Positions 33,134 to 43,265 of a DNA stretch of 64,000 bases are shown here, piece by piece. Where the stretch lies: assembly GCA_032124015.1 (NCBI GenBank), contig JAQBEH010000021.1:16080-80079 (forward strand), given 5' to 3'. The DNA is from DASRJG01 sp032124015. GTDB taxonomy: Bacteria; Acidobacteriota; Polarisedimenticolia; Polarisedimenticolales; DASRJG01. The position numbers were made by a program, and so were the translations under genes. The notes below the pieces were generated by a model. The model ran no database searches. It saw nothing but the letters and a program-made list of their open reading frames with translations, and had not been told where the DNA came from. Position 1 is the stretch's first letter; each line of letters starts with the position of its first letter.

Positions 33134-33421
33134 ATGAAGATGAAGCCGCTTTACGACCGAGTACTGATCAAGAGGATCGAAGAAAAGGAACAGAAGAAGG
33201 GGACGATCATCATCCCCGACACCGCGAAGGAAAAGCCGATGGAGGGCAAGGTCGTCGCGGTGGGTGCCGGTGCGGTCAACAAAGAGGGGAAACGGACGCC
33301 GCTCGAGGTCAAGGTCGGCGATCGCGTGCTGTTCGGTAAGTACGCGGGCACCGAGATCAAGATCGACGACCAGGAGCACGTGATCCTCCGCGAGGATGAA
33401 GTCCTCGGCATCCTCGAGTAA
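33134..33421 (+). CDS. groES: Co-chaperonin GroES
   Basis: 95 residues, full length. The mobile loop region KKGTIIIPDTAKEKPMEGKV and the ending KIDDQEHVILREDEVLGILE are typical. GroES caps the GroEL cavity during folding. ATG at 33134 with GGAGG upstream; an in-frame GTG at 33128 is too close to the Shine-Dalgarno. First gene of groES-groEL behind a promoter with CIRCE. Confidence 0.97.
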   Translation: MKMKPLYDRVLIKRIEEKEQKKGTIIIPDTAKEKPMEGKVVAVGAGAVNKEGKRTPLEVKVGDRVLFGKYAGTEIKIDDQEHVILREDEVLGILE

Positions 33422-33483
33422 CGCCAGCACCCCATTTTCCGGCGACGTCAGTTGCCCATCTTTCATTTGGAGGTCTAAGAACA

Positions 33484-35127
<1,644 letters not shown>

Positions 35128-35171
35128 TCGACCCGTTCGGGCGGTTTGAACGCCCGTTGACATAGACTCAA

Positions 35172-35206
35172 AGCCCGGCCCCATGGGGGGCCGGGCTCTT
35201 TTTTTT
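35172..35206 (+). terminator. Strong Rho-independent terminator of groESL
   Basis: AGCCCGGCCCC and GGGGCCGGGCT form an 11-bp perfect stem (35172-35182 with 35187-35197) around ATGG, followed by C and eight T. It ends 4-10 bases before the ribosome binding site of the next gene, which therefore must either read through or use a promoter not seen. Confidence 0.93.
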
Positions 35207-35215
35207 GGAGCCTGC

Positions 35216-36145
35216 GTGAGTCCCGAGGCTGGAAGGCAAGAGCGAATCCGCGTCATCGCGGCCCTCACGCTGATCCAGGTTTTGTTCGGGGTTCACTACC
35301 TCGCCGGGAAGATCGTCCTCAGGGAGATTCCGCCGCGCGCCTGGGCCGTACTCAGGGTCGTCGGAGCGGCGCTGCTCCTGTTCGCGCTGGTCCGCGCACT
35401 CGGCCGGCGCTTTCCCCGGGCGCCCCGCGATCTGGCGCTACTGGCCCTGTTCTCGCTCTTCGGCGTGGCGGTCAACCAGGTCTGCTTCGTCGAAGGACTG
35501 TCGAGAACCACCGCGATTCACTCCGCGATCATCAATACGCTGATCCCCGCCTGGACGCTCTTTTTCGCGGTCGTCCTCGGCCGGGAGGCGCCGACGGCGC
35601 GGAAGGCGGCCTCTCTCGCCCTCGCCGTCGCCGGTGTTCTCCTCGTGATTCGACCGGAGCGCGCGTCGTTCTCCTCGGCAACGTTCGTGGGCGACCTGCT
35701 GACGATGCTGAACTCGATGTCGTATTCCTTCTTTCTCGTCATATCGAAGCGAACGATGCACCGGGTGGACGCGCTGGCCGCGACGGCGCTGATGTTCGCC
35801 TTCGGCGCCGTGCCCATCGCGCTGTTCGGCGGTTCCGCCGTCGCCCAGTTCGACTTCGGTTCGGTGTCGGGGGGCGCCTGGCTTTGGGCCGCCTTCATCG
35901 TCGTATTCCCGACGGCGGGGGCCTATGTGCTGATCTCGTGGACGCTAGCCCGCGCCGAGGCTTCGCTGGTCGCCCTGTTCGTCTACATGCAGCCCGTGAT
36001 CGCAACGATCCTCGGGATGGCCTTCCAAAACGAGACGCTCACGATGCGCACGGTCGCTGGAGCGCTGCTTATCTTCGGCGGTGTGTATCTCGCGCTGGGC
36101 CTGCCGCGCCCGCCCGGCCTGCGTCGCGCCGCACCGGCCTCGTGA
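35216..36145 (+). CDS. EamA-family drug/metabolite transporter
   Basis: 309 residues with ten predicted membrane helices in two EamA halves (RhaT/YdcZ-like). Family hints are IQVLFGVHYLAGKIVLREIP, INTLIPAWTLFFAVVLGREA, LAVAGVLLVIRPE and, near the end, TLARAEASLVALFVYMQPVI. Inner-membrane exporter of amino acids or metabolites; substrate unknown. GTG at 35216 is preceded by GGAG at 35207-35210; an ATG at 35183 would lie inside the groESL terminator and is rejected. The long hairpin starts one base after its stop. Confidence 0.9.
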   Translation: MSPEAGRQERIRVIAALTLIQVLFGVHYLAGKIVLREIPPRAWAVLRVVGAALLLFALVRALGRRFPRAPRDLALLALFSLFGVAVNQVCFVEGLSRTTAIHSAIINTLIPAWTLFFAVVLGREAPTARKAASLALAVAGVLLVIRPERASFSSATFVGDLLTMLNSMSYSFFLVISKRTMHRVDALAATALMFAFGAVPIALFGGSAVAQFDFGSVSGGAWLWAAFIVVFPTAGAYVLISWTLARAEASLVALFVYMQPVIATILGMAFQNETLTMRTVAGALLIFGGVYLALGLPRPPGLRRAAPAS

Positions 36146-36146
36146 C

Positions 36147-36264
36147 GGGCGAATAGGGGACACGGGAGAGGGGGACACTCCCCTTTTTTCCGACAAGCTC
36201 CCCGGATACCGCTTGTCAGAAAAATAGGGGAGTGTCCCCCTCTCCCGTGTCCCCTTATTCGCCC
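36147..36264. repeat. 118-bp imperfect hairpin of the GGGCGAATAAGGGGACA family
   Basis: The left arm 36147-36198 and right arm 36211-36264 pair almost completely (one 1-base bulge and a few mismatches) around a 12-base loop. Both ends read GGGCGAAT inward. Inside each arm a secondary palindrome core (GGGGACACTCCCC) lies, like that at 15.6 kb. It starts one base after the transporter stop codon, and its right end supplies the last codons Gly-Glu-stop of the M20 gene on the minus strand. It may terminate both convergent genes and looks like a mobile palindromic unit. Confidence 0.88.
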
Positions 36265-37427
36265 AGCGCGATCCGGACCAGGAGCTCCGCCCCGATCGGC
36301 AGCGCGGATTCGTCGATGTCGAATTGCGGGGCATGATGCGGGGCCGTGATTCCGCGCGCGACGTTTCCCGCTCCGATGAAGGCAAAGGCCCCCTGGACCT
36401 GGCGAAGGAAGTAGGCGAAATCTTCCGCGGCCGCCATGGGCGCGGGCTCCACGACATTCGTCTCGCCGACGACGAGGGCCGCGTGGCGGCGAACCCGAAG
36501 GGCAGCGTCCGGATCGTTGACGACGGCGGGGTATCCCGGCGAGAGGGTGTAGTCGAGGCGGCAACCTGCGGCGGCGGCTGTCCCCTCGAGAACCTCGCGG
36601 ACGCGGCGGCGCAGGATCTCCCGCACTCCCTCGTCGAAACTGCGCAAGGTCCCGTGCATCGTGGCTGTGTCGGGAATCACGTTCGGGGCGGTTCCCGCGT
36701 GCAGCGAACCGATCGAGACGACCGCCGGTTGGATCGGGTCGATCGAGCGCGCGACCACGGACTGGAGGGCGACAACCGCCTGCGCCGCGGCGACGACCGG
36801 ATCGCAGGCCTCGTGAGGCATCGCGCCATGTCCGCCCTTCCCGACCATCGCGGCGACGAATTCGTCCTGGGCAGCCATCGTGGGTACCGAGCGGACTTGA
36901 ACGGTGCCGACCGGGAACAGCGACCAGAGGTGGAGACCGTAGGCCTCGGCCACGCCGTTTTCGGAGAGAACCCCCTCCCGGATCATCGCGTCGGCGCCGC
37001 CGAAGCCCTCCTCGCCGGGCTGGAAGCAAAACACCACATCGCGGTCGGTGCGCTCACGCACGGCTGAAAGAACCGACGCCGCGCCGAGCAGCATCGCCAT
37101 GTGTCCGTCGTGACCACACGCGTGCATCTTCCCGGCGATCTCCGACCCGTAGGACCGGCCGGGAGTCTCAGAGATGGGGAGCGCGTCCATGTCGGCGCGC
37201 AGGAGAACCGGTGGCCGCGAAGGCGCTTTCGCGCGCAACACGCCCACGACACCCGTCTTGGCGACACCGGTTTTGACGTCCATTTCGAGCTCGCGCAAAC
37301 GCGCGGCGATGAACGCCGCCGTCTCGTGCTCCGCAAACCCCAGCTCGGGCCGCTTGTGCAGCGCGCGCCGCCAGGCGACGAGCGGCCCGGTAAGATCTGC
37401 GACGCGGCGCTTCAGTTCGTCGGCCAT
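36255..37427 (-). CDS. M20 amidohydrolase (hippurate/N-acyl-amino-acid hydrolase type)
   Basis: 390 residues, cytosolic metallo-amidohydrolase of the M20D group, hydrolysing N-acyl amino acids or peptides. Motifs: RRALHKRPELGFAEHETAAF, LLRADMDALPI, the metal-binding KMHACGHDGHMAMLLG, FQPGEEGFGGADAMI, and the late AAEDFAYFL. ATG at 37427 with AGGGG upstream. The final three codons fall in the hairpin element, so the natural C-terminus may have been changed by its insertion. Substrate cannot be told from sequence. Confidence 0.92.
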   Translation of the reverse strand: MADELKRRVADLTGPLVAWRRALHKRPELGFAEHETAAFIAARLRELEMDVKTGVAKTGVVGVLRAKAPSRPPVLLRADMDALPISETPGRSYGSEIAGKMHACGHDGHMAMLLGAASVLSAVRERTDRDVVFCFQPGEEGFGGADAMIREGVLSENGVAEAYGLHLWSLFPVGTVQVRSVPTMAAQDEFVAAMVGKGGHGAMPHEACDPVVAAAQAVVALQSVVARSIDPIQPAVVSIGSLHAGTAPNVIPDTATMHGTLRSFDEGVREILRRRVREVLEGTAAAAGCRLDYTLSPGYPAVVNDPDAALRVRRHAALVVGETNVVEPAPMAAAEDFAYFLRQVQGAFAFIGAGNVARGITAPHHAPQFDIDESALPIGAELLVRIALGE

Positions 37428-37453
37428 GGGTGTCCCCTTTCGCGCCCGCATTC

Positions 37454-37459
37454 TATAAT
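37454..37459 (+). promoter_or_regulatory. -10 element (TATAAT) upstream of the MqnD-like gene
   Basis: A perfect TATAAT 38 bases before the GTG at 37498, in the divergent gap with the M20 gene. The hexamer 17 bases upstream (TGTCCC) is a poor -35. GAGAGG at 37484-37489 is the ribosome binding site. Confidence 0.5.
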
Positions 37460-37497
37460 CGACCGCCCTTCTTCATTTTTGCCGAGAGGTAATTCGC

Positions 37498-38349
37498 GTG
37501 AACATGACCGACGTCCGCCGCATCCGCATTGGCCACTCCCCCGATCCGGACGACGCATTCATGTACTACGCGATCGCCAAAGGAAAGGTCGACACGTCCG
37601 GATTCGCCGTGGAGCAGGTCTTGGAGGACATCGAGAGCCTCAATCGGCGCGCTTTGGCGGGCGAGCTGGAGGTCACCGCGATCTCGATCCACGCCTATGC
37701 CCACCTCGCCGACCGTTACGCCCTGATGGCCTGCGGGGCGAGCATGGGCGACGGGTACGGGCCGATCGTCGTCGCGAGGGAGGCGATAACAGCCGGCGAG
37801 CTCCGCGGGAAGACGATCGCGATCCCCGGAACGCTGACGTCCGCCTATCTGGCGCTTCGTCTTTATCTCGGAGACGCCTTTCCCTTCGTCGTCGTGCCGT
37901 TCGACGAAATCCTCGATGTCGTCGCGTCCGGACGTGCCGACGCCGGGCTGATCATCCACGAAGGCCAGCTCACCTACGCAGCCCAGGGCTTGGCGAAAAT
38001 CGTGGATCTCGGCGTCTTCTGGGGCGAAAGAACCGGAGGGTTGCCGCTTCCCCTCGGCGGAAACGCCGTACGGAGGGACCTCGGGCCGGCCACGATGCGC
38101 GCGCTGACGAAGATGTACAAGGACTCGATCGCCTTCGGCCTCGCGAACCGCGTCGAGGCACTCGCCTACGCGAAAGACTTCGGGCGTGGCCTGGACGATC
38201 GAACGAACGACCGGTTCGTCGGGATGTACGTCAACGACCTGACGCTGGACTACGGCGAGCGCGGCCGGCGCTCGATCCAGCGCTTCCTCGATGAGGGCAC
38301 GGCCGCGGGAATCGTTCCGGCGGTCGGCGCCGTCACGTTCGTTTCGTGA
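37498..38349 (+). CDS. mqnD: MqnD-like protein (1,4-dihydroxy-6-naphthoate synthase family)
   Basis: 283 residues, periplasmic-binding-protein fold. Hallmarks of the MqnA/MqnD family: SPDPDDAFMYYAIAKG (D-D-A-F of the substrate site), LEDIESLNRRALAGELEVTA, GDGYGPIVV, AIPGTLTSAYLALRLYL, GRADAGLIIHEGQLTY and PLPLGGNAV. MqnD converts cyclic de-hypoxanthine futalosine to dihydroxynaphthoate in the futalosine menaquinone route. GTG at 37498 fits the ribosome binding site better than ATG 37504. The next gene overlaps (GTGA). A related solute-binding role cannot be excluded. Confidence 0.78.
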   Translation: MNMTDVRRIRIGHSPDPDDAFMYYAIAKGKVDTSGFAVEQVLEDIESLNRRALAGELEVTAISIHAYAHLADRYALMACGASMGDGYGPIVVAREAITAGELRGKTIAIPGTLTSAYLALRLYLGDAFPFVVVPFDEILDVVASGRADAGLIIHEGQLTYAAQGLAKIVDLGVFWGERTGGLPLPLGGNAVRRDLGPATMRALTKMYKDSIAFGLANRVEALAYAKDFGRGLDDRTNDRFVGMYVNDLTLDYGERGRRSIQRFLDEGTAAGIVPAVGAVTFVS

Positions 38350-39317
38350 GCGGCCTCGACGCCGCCAACGCCTCCTGCGCGGTCGCGGATCGATCGGATC
38401 TCGGGCGGTTGATTGCCACCGGTCCCGACCTGCTCGGCCTCCTCCACCGGCTGAGCACCGGCGACGTCAAGGACCTGCGCTCAGGGGAAGGGCGTGAGAC
38501 GGTCGTCACCAACGCCAAAGGGCGCATCGTCGAACGCCTCTTCGTCCACCACCTCGGTGACGACGGCGTGCTCCTCGTCGCCGGGCCGGGAGGCGCGCCG
38601 CGCGTCCAGGCACATTTGCAGAAGTTCACCTTTGCCGAAACCACCGGCCTTTCGGACGTGACCGCGGCGACGTTCGCGGTGGCGCTTTTCGGCCCGCGGT
38701 GGGCGGAGACCGCACATGCGGTGGGGATTCCGGAGCTTGCACCCTACGGGTCCGCGGCGTGTACCATCGCGGAAGTGCGCGTCCACGCGGTGCGCACCAA
38801 CGGGTTCGACACCAACGGCGTTCTCGTGATCGGCCCGCACGACCACGCCTCGCGCGTCCACCAAACCCTGGTCGATGCGGCCGCACGCATCGGTGGTGGC
38901 GCGATCGAGGCTGCGGTCCTCGAAGCGTGGCGCATCCTGAACGGCCTTCCCGCGACCGGGCGCGAGCTGACCGAAGACCACAATCCCTTGGAGGCCGGCC
39001 TTCGCGATGCGGTGAGCTTCACGAAGGGCTGCTATGTGGGGCAAGAGGTGGTCGCTCGCTTGAACACCTACGGGAAGGTCTCGCGCGCCCTCGTCGTCTT
39101 GGAGTTCGAACCCGGCACTCCCGTCCCGGCGCTCGGCGCGGCGATCCTCCACGCCGGCGGTGCGATCGGAACCGTGACGAGCGCGATACTCCCGCCGGGA
39201 CACGTGCGCCCCGTCGCGCTCGCCTACGTCAAGGCGCGCGAGCTGAAGGCCGGTGTTACGGAGCTTTCGGTCGACGACGGCGGGACGCTTCGGAGTGCGA
39301 AGCTGACCCGCTCCTAG
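38346..39317 (+). CDS. ygfZ: YgfZ/GcvT-like folate-binding Fe-S assembly factor
   Basis: 323 residues of the COG0354 family, related to the T-protein of glycine cleavage. The signature KGCYVGQEVVARLNTYGKV, with its conserved Cys, is clear, preceded by the folate-site-like GRELTEDHNPLEAGL. These proteins help repair or assemble certain iron-sulfur enzymes. GTG at 38346 overlaps the upstream stop. Its TAG stop shares the bases CTAG with the opposite gene's stop, a 4-base convergent overlap. Confidence 0.92.
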   Translation: MSGLDAANASCAVADRSDLGRLIATGPDLLGLLHRLSTGDVKDLRSGEGRETVVTNAKGRIVERLFVHHLGDDGVLLVAGPGGAPRVQAHLQKFTFAETTGLSDVTAATFAVALFGPRWAETAHAVGIPELAPYGSAACTIAEVRVHAVRTNGFDTNGVLVIGPHDHASRVHQTLVDAAARIGGGAIEAAVLEAWRILNGLPATGRELTEDHNPLEAGLRDAVSFTKGCYVGQEVVARLNTYGKVSRALVVLEFEPGTPVPALGAAILHAGGAIGTVTSAILPPGHVRPVALAYVKARELKAGVTELSVDDGGTLRSAKLTRS

Positions 39318-40252
39318 AGCAGCGCGTCGAGGTGGATCGCGGTCGACGCGGCCAGCGCCTCGAGATCGTAACCCCCTTCGAGCGTCGAAACGATGCGCCC
39401 CGAGGCGAACCGGTCCGCGATCGTTCGCACGATCCGCGTCGCGTCGGCGAACGCCTCGGTCGAAACCCGCAGGCTCCCCAAGGGGTCGGCGTCATGCGCG
39501 TCGAAGCCCGCCGACACGAGGACGAACTCCGGGCGGAACGACTCCATCGCCGGGACCAGGGCCTCGGTGAGCCCCGCGAGGAAACGACCGTCGCCGTCTC
39601 CGGGGCGAAGCGGCACGTTCAGCGTCGCTCCGGAGCCTCGTCCCTTGCCGCGCTCCGTGGCGTAGCCGGTCCCCGGATACAGCGGCATCTGATGGGAGGA
39701 GTAGTAGAAAACCGTCGGGTCGTCCTCGAAGATGTGCTGCGTGCCGTTCCCGTGGTGGACGTCCCAGTCCACGATCAAGACCCGATCGACGGCGCACTCC
39801 GCGCGCAGGGCGGCCGCGGCGACGGCGACGTTGTTGAAGAGGCAAAAACCCATCGCAATATCCCGCTCGGCATGGTGCCCTGGCGGGCGCACGACCGCGA
39901 GCCCTCCGTCGAGCCGCGCGGCCGCGACCTCGGCACACAGCACGGAAAGCGATCCCGCGGCGAGGCGGGCGATCCGCGCGCTCTCCGTGCCGATTGCGGT
40001 GTCCATCGAGTCGATGAAACGCTCCCCCGCAGCACACGCGTCCTCAACGCGTCTTAAGTGGGCGGCGGCGTGCACGCGAAGGAGCGCCGCGTCCGTCGCG
40101 GGGGTGGCCGGGAACCGGATGCACCTCGAAGCGAGTCCGCGCTCCTCCAAGACCTCGCGAATACGGGCGAGTCTGGCGGGCGATTCCGGGTGGCCGCGAC
40201 CGGTGTCGTGACCTTCAAAGACCGGATCGAGGACGAGTCCGATGCGTCTCAT
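39314..40252 (-). CDS. Histone-deacetylase-family (acetoin utilisation/polyamine deacetylase-like) protein
   Basis: 312 residues of the arginase-deacetylase fold. Metal and catalytic motifs: GHPESPARL at the start, VVRPPGHHAERDIAMGFC (two His), IVDWDVHHGNGTQHIF (Asp and His metal ligands), SAGFDAHDADPL (Asp ligand) and LEGGYDLEALA. Bacterial members deacetylate polyamines or acetyl-lysine proteins; the precise substrate is unknown. It follows the LolA-like gene with a 21-base gap on the minus strand. Its 3' end overlaps ygfZ by CTAG. Confidence 0.93.
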   Translation of the reverse strand: MRRIGLVLDPVFEGHDTGRGHPESPARLARIREVLEERGLASRCIRFPATPATDAALLRVHAAAHLRRVEDACAAGERFIDSMDTAIGTESARIARLAAGSLSVLCAEVAAARLDGGLAVVRPPGHHAERDIAMGFCLFNNVAVAAAALRAECAVDRVLIVDWDVHHGNGTQHIFEDDPTVFYYSSHQMPLYPGTGYATERGKGRGSGATLNVPLRPGDGDGRFLAGLTEALVPAMESFRPEFVLVSAGFDAHDADPLGSLRVSTEAFADATRIVRTIADRFASGRIVSTLEGGYDLEALAASTAIHLDALL

Positions 40253-40273
40253 GGCCGGGAGTCGCGCGCCGAT

Positions 40274-41017
40274 TCAGTTGGCGCGCACGGAGATGTCGAG
40301 GCCGCTGAAACCGTTCGTGATGGGTACACCATCGGGGATCGCTACGTCGTAGAGGCCGACGGCGAGATCGGGGTTGAAGCGGGTATTCAGGAGACGAATC
40401 TCCCGTTCGTTCCCGTCCTTCCCCACATATTCGATGCGAACCGGGAGAAGACTCCTTGCATCGACCCAGAGCCGGACTTCGTCGAAGCGCTTACGCACCC
40501 GGCGCTTCTTGGGAGAGAGCACGAGGAGGTACGCTCCATCCTCCGCCTTCCCCGACTCGCCGAGCGCGATGTCATAGAACTTCTCCAACTCCTTCGATCC
40601 CTGGCCGACGCCGAAGAAACGGAACAACTGTTCGCTCCAGCGCTTGATGTCCCTCTTTTCGGCTCTTTTTCGTTCGGGGAAGTAGCCGGTGTACTTGCCG
40701 TCGGCCACGGCGAACCGCATCGGCTCGGGAACCGAGTATTCCCAGAGAACCGAGTCCGGCTTCGTCAGGTAGAACCGCCCTCTTGCAACGATGGGATCCT
40801 CGAGAAGCGGGCTTCGCGTCGTCTGGACGAACTCGGCCGAGAGCGTGCGGATCTGCAACTGGACCTGATCGAACCGCGTGAGGACTTGATCCAGGGTCTC
40901 GGTGGGAACGGCTGTCACTGTCTTTGCGCCCCGTGGGGGCTTCGATTCCTTGGCGGGAGCCACGCCGACCAGCGCGGCGGAAAGGGCGAGCACCACCGCA
41001 CCGCGGCGAACGAACAT
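40274..41017 (-). CDS. LolA-like outer-membrane lipoprotein carrier
   Basis: 247 residues with a signal peptide (FVRRGAVVLALSAALVGVAPA), so periplasmic. The mature part has the LolA/LolB barrel pattern: VLTRFDQVQLQIRTLSAEFV, ARGRFYLTKPDSVLWEY, MRFAVADGKYTGYFP, and LWVDARSLLPVRIEYVG. LolA ferries lipoproteins from the inner to the outer membrane. ATG at 41017 is the start because GGAGGA lies 6 bases upstream; an ATG at 41035 would put that site inside the coding region. A lipoprotein gene lies divergently upstream. Confidence 0.85.
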   Translation of the reverse strand: MFVRRGAVVLALSAALVGVAPAKESKPPRGAKTVTAVPTETLDQVLTRFDQVQLQIRTLSAEFVQTTRSPLLEDPIVARGRFYLTKPDSVLWEYSVPEPMRFAVADGKYTGYFPERKRAEKRDIKRWSEQLFRFFGVGQGSKELEKFYDIALGESGKAEDGAYLLVLSPKKRRVRKRFDEVRLWVDARSLLPVRIEYVGKDGNEREIRLLNTRFNPDLAVGLYDVAIPDGVPITNGFSGLDISVRAN

Positions 41018-41121
41018 CCTGCATCCTCCAAACATGAGACGTCCGAAGTTCCGAGTCCGGGAGCGTCTCATGAAAACGTTATCAGCGGGCCAGGGAGCGG
41101 TCAACAATTCGGAGCCCGGCC

Positions 41122-41127
41122 TATAAT
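41122..41127 (+). promoter_or_regulatory. -10 element (TATAAT) upstream of the HEAT-cyclophilin gene
   Basis: A perfect TATAAT 26 bases before the ATG at 41154. The hexamer 17 bases upstream is not TTGACA-like. Confidence 0.5.
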
Positions 41128-41153
41128 CGCCTTTTTGCGCCGAGGATTCCACG

Positions 41154-43265
41154 ATGCACCTGCCACCGTCGGTTCGAGTCGCCGCAGCGCTTTTGGTTCT
41201 CCTGACGGGCTGTCCGAAGACTCCGTCGACGAATTCGCCGGTGTCGGTCAAACCTTCCGACGATGCGCGGATCGGCAAGTTCGCACGCATCCTTCGGGCG
41301 GCGGACCGCAGGATCGTCGACGAGGACCTCCGGAGGCTCCTCACCGATGAGGATCCCGCGGTTCGCGCGAACGCGGTTTCCGCCCTGGGGCAGATCGCTG
41401 AGCCGTCGTCGCTTCCTGATCTCGAAAAGGCCGCAGCCGACCCAACCTCGGAAACCCGGGCAAGCGCGGCGTTCGCCCTGGGGCTCATCGTCGACGTCTC
41501 GTCGCAAGCGGTCCTCGTGCAACTCGCGGGAGACCCATCGCCGAAGGTCCGCGCCACCGCGGTCGAAGCGCTCGGCCGCCTGCACGACGCGGGCGGAGCC
41601 TCAACGGTCCTCGCCCTGTTCGACGATCCGGACCTGACGGTACGCGCTGCAGCGGCGATGGCCTCATGGAAGTTCGCGGAACCGGAGCCGTTCGTCGACG
41701 CTCTGCTTGCAAGCGTGTCCGCCGAAGACCCCGGCGTTCGTTTCGCATCCGCCTACGCCCTCGCGCGGCTCGCCTCGGCCGGGACGGCGCCGGCGTCGTC
41801 GGGTGCACCGGTGGGACACCTCTCCGAAGCCGCCCTCACCCGCGCCAAGGACGCCCTGGCGGCTCGGGTGGCGGACACCGAACCGGAGGTCCGGATGCAG
41901 GTCGCCCGGGGGCTCGCCAATCCCCGCGGTGGGGCGGAGCTCGCCGTCGTGGGGGCGTTGACGAAAGACCGGGACGCAGGTGTCCGCGTCAACGCCGTGC
42001 GCTCGCTGGGCTATCCCGGAATGCCAATCAAGCCTTACCTCGAGCGCGCGGTCACCGACCGGGACCAAGCCGTCGCCCAAGCAGCGATCGAGGCCGTCGG
42101 AAAGATCGGCGGGGCGCCCGCCGAAGAGACGTTGGCCGAGGTCCTTCCGAAGCTCCCGAAAGGGTGGCTGCAAGAGGCGGCGCTGAGCGCACTCGCCCGC
42201 GTTGTTCCGTCGCAGATACCCGGTCTGGTGAGTGGACTGCTGATGAACCCCGATCCGGTGATGCGGGCGTCCGCCGCGGCTCTCATCGCCGGTCAGAAGG
42301 ACCCGGGAGCCTTCGCGGCGGCCAAAGCGATGCTCGGCGATGCCGAGCCTCGCGTTCAGGTGGTCGCGATTCCGCTCGTCGTCGACCAGGACGGCCCGGT
42401 TTCGGAACTCCTGGCGGGGGTCGTCGCCTCCCCCGATCCGGTGGTGCGCGCCGCCGTCGCCGACGCGGTCGGCAGCCGATTCGTCACCCCGCAGCCCGCC
42501 GTTGAGACCCGGAACGACCTCTTCGCTGAGCTCGAGGTGGTCTGGGCCGCCTCGGCGGTCGACATGATCCCCGACGCCAAGCTGTCGGTCGTCGACGCGG
42601 TCGCCAAGGCGGGGAAAGACGAACAAACCAAAAACGCGCTGGACCGCGCCCTTGCCGACCCGGACGTCATCGTCCGTCGCCGTGCCGCCGTGCGTTTCAA
42701 GGACGTCTACGGCGAAGACCGGAGCCAAGACATCGGCCCCGCCGCCGACCGCCCGCTTCAGGACTACGTGAGCATCGTGCGCTTTTCGCTCGTCCCCCAC
42801 ACGGCAGTCATCACGATGCAGCGGCCCGGGAGCCAGACGGGGCGATTCACGGTCGCCCTCGACGCGCAGGCGGCCCCGATGGCCTCCTGGAACTTCTCCC
42901 AGCTCGCCGGAAGGAAGTTTTTCGACCGCGCGAGGCTCCACCGGGTCGTCCCCAACTTCGTGGTTCAAGACGGCGATCCGCGTGGGGATGGTTTCGGCGG
43001 TCCCGGGTACTCCATTCGCGACGAGTTCAACCCGCTGGCCTTCACGGCCGGCGTGCTCGGGATGGCCTCCGACGGAAAAGACACCGCCGGGAGCCAGTGG
43101 TTCATCACGCTCTCGGCGCAGCCGCACCTCGACGGACGCTACACTTCATTCGGGCACGTCACGGAGGGCTTGCGGGCGATCGTCGAGCAGATGCGCCCCG
43201 GAGACACCGTCGTATCGGTCCGTGTTGACGAAGACAGCGAAACCGAGTCGCAACCGGGGAACTAG
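41154..43265 (+). CDS. Lipoprotein fusing HEAT repeats to a cyclophilin-type peptidyl-prolyl isomerase
   Basis: 703 residues. A lipoprotein signal (VAAALLVLLTGC, lipobox LTGC) puts it in the envelope. Residues about 55-530 are a long array of HEAT/PBS-lyase-like repeats, e.g. EDPAVRANAVSALGQIAEP, GDPSPKVRATAVEALGRLHD and RDAGVRVNAVRSLG. The C-terminal ~150 residues are a cyclophilin: ARLHRVVPNFVVQDGDPRGD (catalytic Arg), MASDGKDTAGSQWFITL and PHLDGRYTSFGHV. It likely chaperones or isomerises secreted proteins held by the repeat scaffold. The 3' end shares CTAG with the opposite gene. Confidence 0.9.
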   Translation: MHLPPSVRVAAALLVLLTGCPKTPSTNSPVSVKPSDDARIGKFARILRAADRRIVDEDLRRLLTDEDPAVRANAVSALGQIAEPSSLPDLEKAAADPTSETRASAAFALGLIVDVSSQAVLVQLAGDPSPKVRATAVEALGRLHDAGGASTVLALFDDPDLTVRAAAAMASWKFAEPEPFVDALLASVSAEDPGVRFASAYALARLASAGTAPASSGAPVGHLSEAALTRAKDALAARVADTEPEVRMQVARGLANPRGGAELAVVGALTKDRDAGVRVNAVRSLGYPGMPIKPYLERAVTDRDQAVAQAAIEAVGKIGGAPAEETLAEVLPKLPKGWLQEAALSALARVVPSQIPGLVSGLLMNPDPVMRASAAALIAGQKDPGAFAAAKAMLGDAEPRVQVVAIPLVVDQDGPVSELLAGVVASPDPVVRAAVADAVGSRFVTPQPAVETRNDLFAELEVVWAASAVDMIPDAKLSVVDAVAKAGKDEQTKNALDRALADPDVIVRRRAAVRFKDVYGEDRSQDIGPAADRPLQDYVSIVRFSLVPHTAVITMQRPGSQTGRFTVALDAQAAPMASWNFSQLAGRKFFDRARLHRVVPNFVVQDGDPRGDGFGGPGYSIRDEFNPLAFTAGVLGMASDGKDTAGSQWFITLSAQPHLDGRYTSFGHVTEGLRAIVEQMRPGDTVVSVRVDEDSETESQPGN

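Noticed and set aside
35183..35215. ATG at 35183 as start of the EamA transporter
   Set aside because: It lies inside the groESL terminator stem; the GTG at 35216 has GGAG at the right distance.
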